Below, one piece after another: positions 58,221 to 64,000 of a stretch of 64,000 nt of DNA. The first letter of the stretch is position 1; every line of letters starts with the position of its first letter. The DNA comes from Gymnothorax reevesii (lineage: Eukaryota; Chordata; Actinopteri; Anguilliformes; Muraenidae), in NCBI GenBank assembly GCA_029721435.1, contig CM056586.1, positions 71,467,607 to 71,531,606 on the forward strand. The letters are read 5' to 3'. Made by a program: the position numbers and the translations under genes. The notes beneath the pieces were generated by a model. The model worked only from the letters and a program-made list of their open reading frames with translations, had not been told where the DNA came from and did no database searches.

Positions 58221-58406
58221 CGCTACCTGACCAAGTGTCGATACGCGATAAAAAAGGAAGCTTTGGCTGTCCTTATTTTACATTTAGGGCTAGGGTTTAG
58301 GTTTAGTGTTAGGGGTCAGGGGGTTGGGTTTGTTTTAAACTCGCATCAAATAAGGACACCACAAGCCTCTTTTTTTGTTGCATATTGACGCTTGGTCAGG
58401 TAGCAT
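58221..58406. mobile_element. Hairpin MITE with GCTACCTGACCAAG ends
   Basis: GCTACCTGACCAAGTGTCGA pairs with the inverted right end GCTACCTGACCAAGCGTCAA. The arms of about 55 bp run in to CTGTCCTTATTT and AAATAAGGACA. The central part contains GGGCTAGGGTTTAGGTTTAG, a loose telomere-like run. 186 bp, non-coding. Confidence 0.85.
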
Positions 58407-58969
58407 CACTACACAACAGGTGGGGATGAGAATGGGCTCTGCATGTACGTTCAATCCTCTTTCTCTCTGCTTTAGTCAATCAAGTGCTCAAGTTCTCACA
58501 GATCATTTTATTCTTTGGTTCAGACGCAAAATAAAATGGATGTTATGAAACTTAACTTAAACTTAATAACCCGACTAAACTCGGCCTGCAGTGAATACTG
58601 TGTAAATACTGTGTAAATACTGACAAAACAAGATATGTACCGGTTTTGATTTGGTCTGTTGAGTGAAAGCATTCTTTTCTGCAAGTACAGTAAAATTTAG
58701 AGTAAAAATGATACCAGCACATGTAAGGTGGTAGTTTGACTCTGGTCACCTCACGTGTACGCTAACTTCTTAGTGTTTACCGAACATACATCAGTCAAAC
58801 CTGAGAAAACTCAGTTATCATGACACAGCTCCTTTAAATACACTCTTTCTTATTTACCTGAACTATAAATGATGAAGGGAAAGTAATTATTTTACTTGGC
58901 AACTGATGAAACGATTGACTGATTCATGAAAATATAGCCTATAATTTATTACATTAGAATCTTATTGAA
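58407..58969. other. Unclassified DNA
   Basis: Short frames only; a direct repeat ACTGTGTAAAT occurs twice near 58600. Confidence 0.4.
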
Positions 58970-59430
58970 TGATAACCTCTGATTAACGAACTGACACATA
59001 ACAATAACACAAACGCTGCTGGACCTGTATGGGCAGCTACAGCACAGACATTAATGTCCTCAGTCACGTTCCTCGTCACCGGTGTGTCGCTCACAGACCT
59101 GCTCCGCCACCCAGCCCTCCAATTACCTGCACCTGTTCCTAATTTGTCAATCATTCAATGAAGCCCTTTATATACCCTTCCCTCCCTGATCTCCCTTGTG
59201 AAGTCTTAGTAGCCCTAATGCAATATTACTCAGTGCTTTGCTCATTTATTATTGCAACCCCTTCTGCCTCTCTTAAGTGATCATTTTAACCTTCTCTACC
59301 TTCTTTTATTTTTGTATAGTGTCTGTAAGTCTCAGTTCCTCCTGTGCTGTCTGTTGTTATTATACAGACAGCATCAATAAAAGCGTAGTTTTCTCGCATC
59401 TTGATCCTCTTGTCTCTGCCTCCGCCTCAT
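58970..59430 (+). repeat. Possible solo LTR or LTR-like repeat
   Basis: CCTTTATATACCCTTCC (TATA-like, about 59165) and CAATAAAAGCG (polyadenylation-like, about 59370) are spaced as in an LTR, after a C-rich ACCTGCACCTGTTCC stretch. Termini and target duplication were not found. Confidence 0.3.
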
Positions 59431-59664
59431 CTATGGTATTACAACGGCTCTCCGCATCGTCCATCAACTAGATTTGCAGGGCTGACTCAATCAACAGCTG
59501 CCAGGTCATTAAGATGTCTTCAGAAGAACGGAAGAGTAAGAGAGCAACATACTTTGCAACTGAAATTTGACCAAAGAAATGTCACTACAATATTTCAATA
59601 GGCATAACGGTTCGACAAAACATGAAGTGAATGTGTATCACAGCTTTACAACCACAGCCTCAAA

Positions 59665-59669
<5 letters not shown>

Positions 59670-59705
<36 letters not shown>
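59670..59705. repeat. (TC)n microsatellite
   Basis: About 17-18 uninterrupted TC units. Confidence 0.95.
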
Positions 59706-59707
<2 letters not shown>

Positions 59708-59794
59708 ATAAAAATACTTGTATATACACACTCTACATACTCAGCATGGTACAATTTTTGCTGTTTTTTTTCCCCTCATTTTGTTACTCCCAGT

Positions 59795-59867
59795 CCACCG
59801 GATGGGCATATATCGCCATCACCCTGGTCCATTCATCCGGCGATCGCGATATATGCCCATCCGGTGG
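59795..59867. repeat. Perfect 22-bp inverted repeat with 29-bp spacer
   Basis: The arm at 59795-59816 starts CCACCGGATGGGCATATATC and ends GC. The arm at 59846-59867 is its exact complement. The spacer holds CCATCACCCTGGTCCATTCA. Not recognised as a known repeat. Confidence 0.9.
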
Positions 59868-61014
59868 AGTGCGCATATAAAAATTAATTGTTCTCACTCT
59901 ACAGACAACAATATTTGATGCATTCTTTTCATTTTTGTTTTGTGGGCCAATGATGATCTGAAGAGGATCTAATCAATTAAAGTGATGATTGGAAAAAATT
60001 ATTGTCAAATAACCTGCCATCGACAAGGTTGCCACGTGGCCATGTTACCATGCCTTGCGCGACTGTCTTTCAAAAACGGAATAACTACCTTGGTGAGCAT
60101 AGGAACTTGCAAAATTGACGGAAGTTTTGTTAATTTGGCCAATGCAGCCCTTTCAAATGCAATACATTAAAATGTACATAAAAATGGAAACATGGCTATT
60201 GACTCAGTCTTGTTAATGAAGACTATAAACAATAACCTGCAGGAACATAACATCAGGAGGATCAGCTGAATCCAGGCTTACTCGCTCCTCGCCTCAATTC
60301 TGTTTATGCGAGCTGTAAATGAAAACCAGCAGAACAAGAAATGGTAATGGCCACAAATATCCTCACATCCATTCCCTGTCAAAATGAATCAATTTGGTCA
60401 GCTGTTTGCGAACCATCTAGCCATTTTTTCACCATTTTAGTTTCCCTGACTAAATCCAACTTTGCGATACCACAAGGACGCCATTTTCGTCAGCACGTCA
60501 ACATGGTTCAAGTTAACACAAATCAAACACGGCTGTGGAGACGTGGGAAAAGATCTCTCTCAGCTCAATCAGCAAGAACCTGAGTGACCTTGGTTTCTGT
60601 GATTCTATTCCCACCCGGCAGTTGACCACCATTTGTTTTGATCCGTCTCTGAATGCATGTCTTTCTGGTCAGACAAACAGGCACCATGCCTGATGATGGT
60701 CTGTAGAGACGGACTCTGTTTTTCAGATGAATAAAACCGTGGTGCAGTGCTTGTTAAAGCCTGTGAGCAAAGCGAGCTGGTGTTTTTATCTCTCATCTAC
60801 TTTACCACCAATCCTGTGATGCACCTAATGGCCGTCTCTCTGTTTTCAGAAAGGCCTCAGACTTTTCCATCCTCAGACGCATTGAGTTCAACAGACTGCA
60901 ATTCCATTCTATAACATTTACAGCTGCAGGTGTTTGGTTGAGAATGTGAGTGATGCCTCAAGGCAAACAGTTACCTGCGCCCGTTTCCACTCGGCGCCTC
61001 ATAAGTAGGCATTA
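59868..61014. other. Unclassified DNA
   Basis: No gene recognised. The last part (60840-61014) may still belong to the decayed 3' region of the P-element-like transposase, but no motif is visible. Confidence 0.35.
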
Positions 61015-63520
61015 GAAGGCTCCCCAGAACTGTCTGGCATTGCAGTTGTCATTGCGTCCACCATTTGCTCTTATGACAGCAAAGAAGCACTCCAAGTGGT
61101 GCTGACTGAGTTTGTTGGTCTGAAGATATCTACATGTTGCATTGGCCCACTCAGCATGGTAGATGTTGAGTGCATCTGCCATTAGCAATCAAACCAAATA
61201 TGGCAGTATAATTTTTTTCTTGTGTGAAGTGGCAGCATCTTGTCGGACTGCTGGACCTTCAACCCACAGAGCATGGTCTCTGCCTGCTTGAAGATAATTT
61301 CAGAACAATCTTGAGTTGCTGGCTTGATCATAGCTTTGGAACCTTTGTGGAGAGGATTCCAGCTGTTTAGCTCATGAAAAGCTGCATCTACAATACTCAG
61401 AAACTGCACAGTTGAGGCCAACCTTTGAACTCTAACTTCAAACTTTCCGTGTCGGAATTTAAGAATCCTTGTTATTTCATCCCTGTAGGAAAAAGTCTGG
61501 GACCTTAAGTTGCTTTACAAGCATCTCAAATAAAAGACAAGTGTCTGTTCATTAAAACAAATTCATTAATCACAGTGAAATGCTCAAATAGATGTGAAAA
61601 TGACTTTTGAAAGGCATGTTTACTTGAATGTATGTTCTTCTGTATACTTTTATTTTATTATTTTTGTTTTATTTTGCTACATTTAGACTAAGGACCTCTG
61701 AGCCATATTCATCTAGAAACTGCATTACAGAGAAGATAGAAAACATTGCATTTTGTGGATGTAACAGTGTAGTGTAAAACCTTTCAGTGGATGTGGATGA
61801 GCTGTAATGATGTGATTCCAATTTTATCTAATGTGGTGAGTCTGGCAGTGACTTAAATTAAAAAAAATTCTTAATTGATGAAATAAACATAATCAAAGCA
61901 TTTTGTATTTATACATTTACTTCTCTTCCACAATACTCAACTCAATCTTCATAGAATGGAAATAAGTATGGTCAAGAAAGAATTGATGACCTTGTTATTG
62001 AATGTTTCAGGGAAAAAAAATGTAGCAAATAGTATTAGATATTTGCATTGATATCATAGCTTTTTGTCTAATCTCACTTGCCATAGTTAATAATGACTGG
62101 TTTACACATAACATGCCATTGTCACATGTCAACATGTATTTAGGATCAAATGTGATGCCAATTTTACGTGTTCAAATACGATTTATAGGTTCTTGCGTGA
62201 AATGCTTGTTATTGCTGTAAGGGACTTTGGACTAATATGCAGATATTACCTTGAGAATAAAAATATGAGCTATACAATAGGTATGACAAACAGAACCTGC
62301 CACTGGGTATATGAGCTATATAGGAGACATATACCTTGTATGTACATATAGGGCCTATATGTGGAAATAAGGAAGCAATATAGGAGACCTATATGCCCTC
62401 TATAAGTACATACATGTACCTGAATTTGGCCTGTATGCGGCATATACGCGCATATATGTTCATATATGTTCATATTCTTTCCATGTGGGCAGGACGTTAT
62501 GGCATCTGGCAGCCTGTTGCTGTTGACCTTTCAGTTTGTTTGTTTGACCTGGAGTTTATGGAGAACTTCCAGGTACTTCCAGTTAATTTTCCTTCCATCT
62601 TCTGTCTCTAATTCCAGTGGAGATGTAAAGGCATTATCAAGCTTCAGCAAGTGGCAGGCATGCAGCAACTCATGCACTTTATATGTAGGGTTCTCAGGAG
62701 CCAAACCGCAGGGCTTCATTTTGTTGAAATTGAGGTCAGAAACACGTTTGCGTATCATTGTTAAGTTGCTTGTGAGGATTTCACAGGTAAGTGAAACAAC
62801 TTAACACCAACCTCATGATCCTTGCTAAGGCTCCCCTATGACATTAGCCTTCTCTGATCCATCCATACCTGTGATGAGAAAGTATGAGATGGGAATTTTC
62901 CTTGCCTCATTGACAGTTATAATTGTGAAGACCAAGGTCTGGGCGGCCAGTGTGTTGCCAGTTTCACCAGTTATATGTCCACACAGCCATGGAACAGGTC
63001 CCCTACAAATTCAGTCATTTTATGAATGCAAATTTCATCCATCAGTAGGGCACAGACCATTTCTTTTCCCTGTTTCTGTTTCCCTCAACATGGTTTTTTA
63101 CTGCTGTATAACACGCATCAGTACAGCCGTGATGGGCTGAGATGCTGCTCCACCAAGTGTGGATAGTGTGAATGTCCCAGAGCTTTATGAAAATTGTCAC
63201 GCAAATGCTCATATGCCTTTGGGCAGTGAATCTGCAGTGCACTGGAAAACTGCTTCAGCTCTTCATAGTGCTAGGCTGACTTTCCTCTGCGATGTCTTCC
63301 AAAAGTTGTGCTTTGGCACTTCATCAACTGACTCAAGCAAAGAGGTGCATTAATTTGAAATCAACAGCTTCTGTTTGAGTTCTTTGGTGACGTCCTTTAA
63401 GGTGTGGACCTTTTCCGCAAATCTCTGGACTTTTGCCATTATCTTCTCAGCTTTTTGCCGTACTTTTTAAAGATCTTCTCTGTGGCTTCATTTTTATTGC
63501 TGAAGAGACCTTGCAGACTC
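61015..63520 (-). pseudogene. P-element/THAP9-like transposase, broken and split by an insertion
   Basis: Minus-strand pieces follow the order of P-superfamily (THAP9-type) transposases. There is a coiled-coil-like segment (KVQRFAEKVHTLKDVTKELK, near 63440). Then ALQIHCPKAYEHLRDNF (near 63210), and the start of the RNase H-like domain (LLMDEICIHKMTEFVGDLFH, near 63040). RKIPISYFLITGMDGSEKAN lies near 62870, VVSLTCEILTSN near 62790, and INWKYLEVLHKLQ near 62545. After a 1.05-kb insertion come STVQFLSIVDAAFHELNSWN (near 61390) and LSQHHLECFFAVIRANGGRN (near 61085). These match the family's conserved blocks, as I know them. Frameshifts and stops lie between several blocks, the insertion site lacks about 40 expected residues, and no THAP zinc finger was found. 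It is inactive. Confidence 0.8.
61443..62489. repeat. Interspersed repeat family, copy 3, inserted in the P-element-like fossil
   Basis: Aligns with 4319-6697 but lacks the 1.28-kb TIR element. It starts CTTTCCGTGTCGGAATTTAA and ends TTCTTTCCATGTGGG. Transposase-like sequence continues on both sides. No target duplication is evident, and some of the target appears to be deleted. Confidence 0.85.
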
Positions 63521-64000
63521 CAGGTTGTAGCAGTGATCCTTTGAATGCAAAGTCACATATATACAGTTTTGCATATATATCTGTTGATGCAGCATATCAA
63601 TAAACCACATTATTGATATCAGCTGCTACAGCAGTGTCAACCTGACAGATGTCATTGCTGAGTGGGATGTTCCTGTCGCACAGAAGGGAGCGTTTCATCA
63701 GAGCGAGACTGAACAGAGTTGGGCTGTACTATATTTATTTTGAACTTTGCAAGAATGGTAAGAGCAATAAATAATGTATAATCCTTTTTTTTTCTTTTTA
63801 ACAATATAAATTGGCTGCCCCAACCATATTCTCATTTCCTAGTCAGCTGGTGAGTTCAACTCGAAGAGGATGCTAGATTTTGGTGAATATTTACAGCTCC
63901 TCTGTTATCTTGCGATGTGTCGGGGTACAGCGAACAGGATTGAGCAGTTGACAAGTGCCACCTTGGCATGACCTCTGCTGCCGATTACGGCAGTGGCATC
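63521..64000. other. Unclassified DNA at the window edge
   Basis: The expected N-terminal THAP domain of the transposase was not seen here; it may be lost or lie outside the window. Short frames only. Confidence 0.35.

Noticed and set aside
1..64000. CRISPR array, bacterial operon, toxin-antitoxin or phage defence system
   Set aside because: No regularly spaced direct repeats, no ribosome-binding sites with adjoining genes, and the repeat content is that of a fish genome.

Overview
The window looks like nuclear DNA of a ray-finned fish, most likely a teleost. It is AT-rich and almost free of long reading frames. It carries many decayed Tc1/mariner-type transposons of several families, hairpin MITEs with TTAA target sites, hAT-like MITEs, LINE-tail repeats of a kind common in fish genomes, and microsatellites. 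I see no bacterial operon, phage, CRISPR array, rRNA or tRNA gene. The species assignment is inference from repeat style, not from a recognised gene.

Layout. 0-4 kb: unclassified DNA with one terminal-inverted-repeat (TIR) element (633-1210). 4.03-10.82 kb: a recent tandem duplication, two ~3.39-kb units differing by roughly 1-2% by eye. Each unit contains a repeat family member, split by a 1.28-kb TIR element that itself holds a fold-back sequence. A third copy of the family, without that insertion, lies at 61.4-62.5 kb. 11.6-12.8 kb: a Tc1-type non-autonomous element split by a long hairpin element. 13.0-13.6 kb: a possible coding remnant on the minus strand. 17-26 kb: scattered repeats between long unique stretches. 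26,954-27,057: the best candidate host exon in the window. 27.7-32.5 kb: mostly unique sequence, possibly conserved non-coding DNA. 32.5-34.0 kb: a complete-length but dead mariner-type element. 34.8-34.95 kb: a GC-rich block with several vertebrate promoter motifs. 36-39.2 kb: Tc1-type elements, one hit by a MITE and by a 1.2-kb TG...CA element with a perfect 5-bp target duplication. 40.9-53.6 kb: five of the six copies of a TTAA-flanked hairpin MITE, plus two more Tc1-type fossils. 54.9-60 kb: transposon ends, repeats and a 22-bp perfect palindrome. 61.0-63.5 kb: a broken P-element/THAP9-like transposase on the minus strand, split by the third repeat copy.

Functionally this is a gene-poor region, either intergenic or inside large introns. 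One short spliced exon, one promoter-like block and several exon-like fragments are the only signs of host genes; none could be named. I found no convincing new multi-gene system. The most informative observations are the P-element fossil, the nested tandem duplication, the palindromic MITE family, and the promoter-like block with BANP-, ETS/YY1-, Sp1- and RFX-type motifs.
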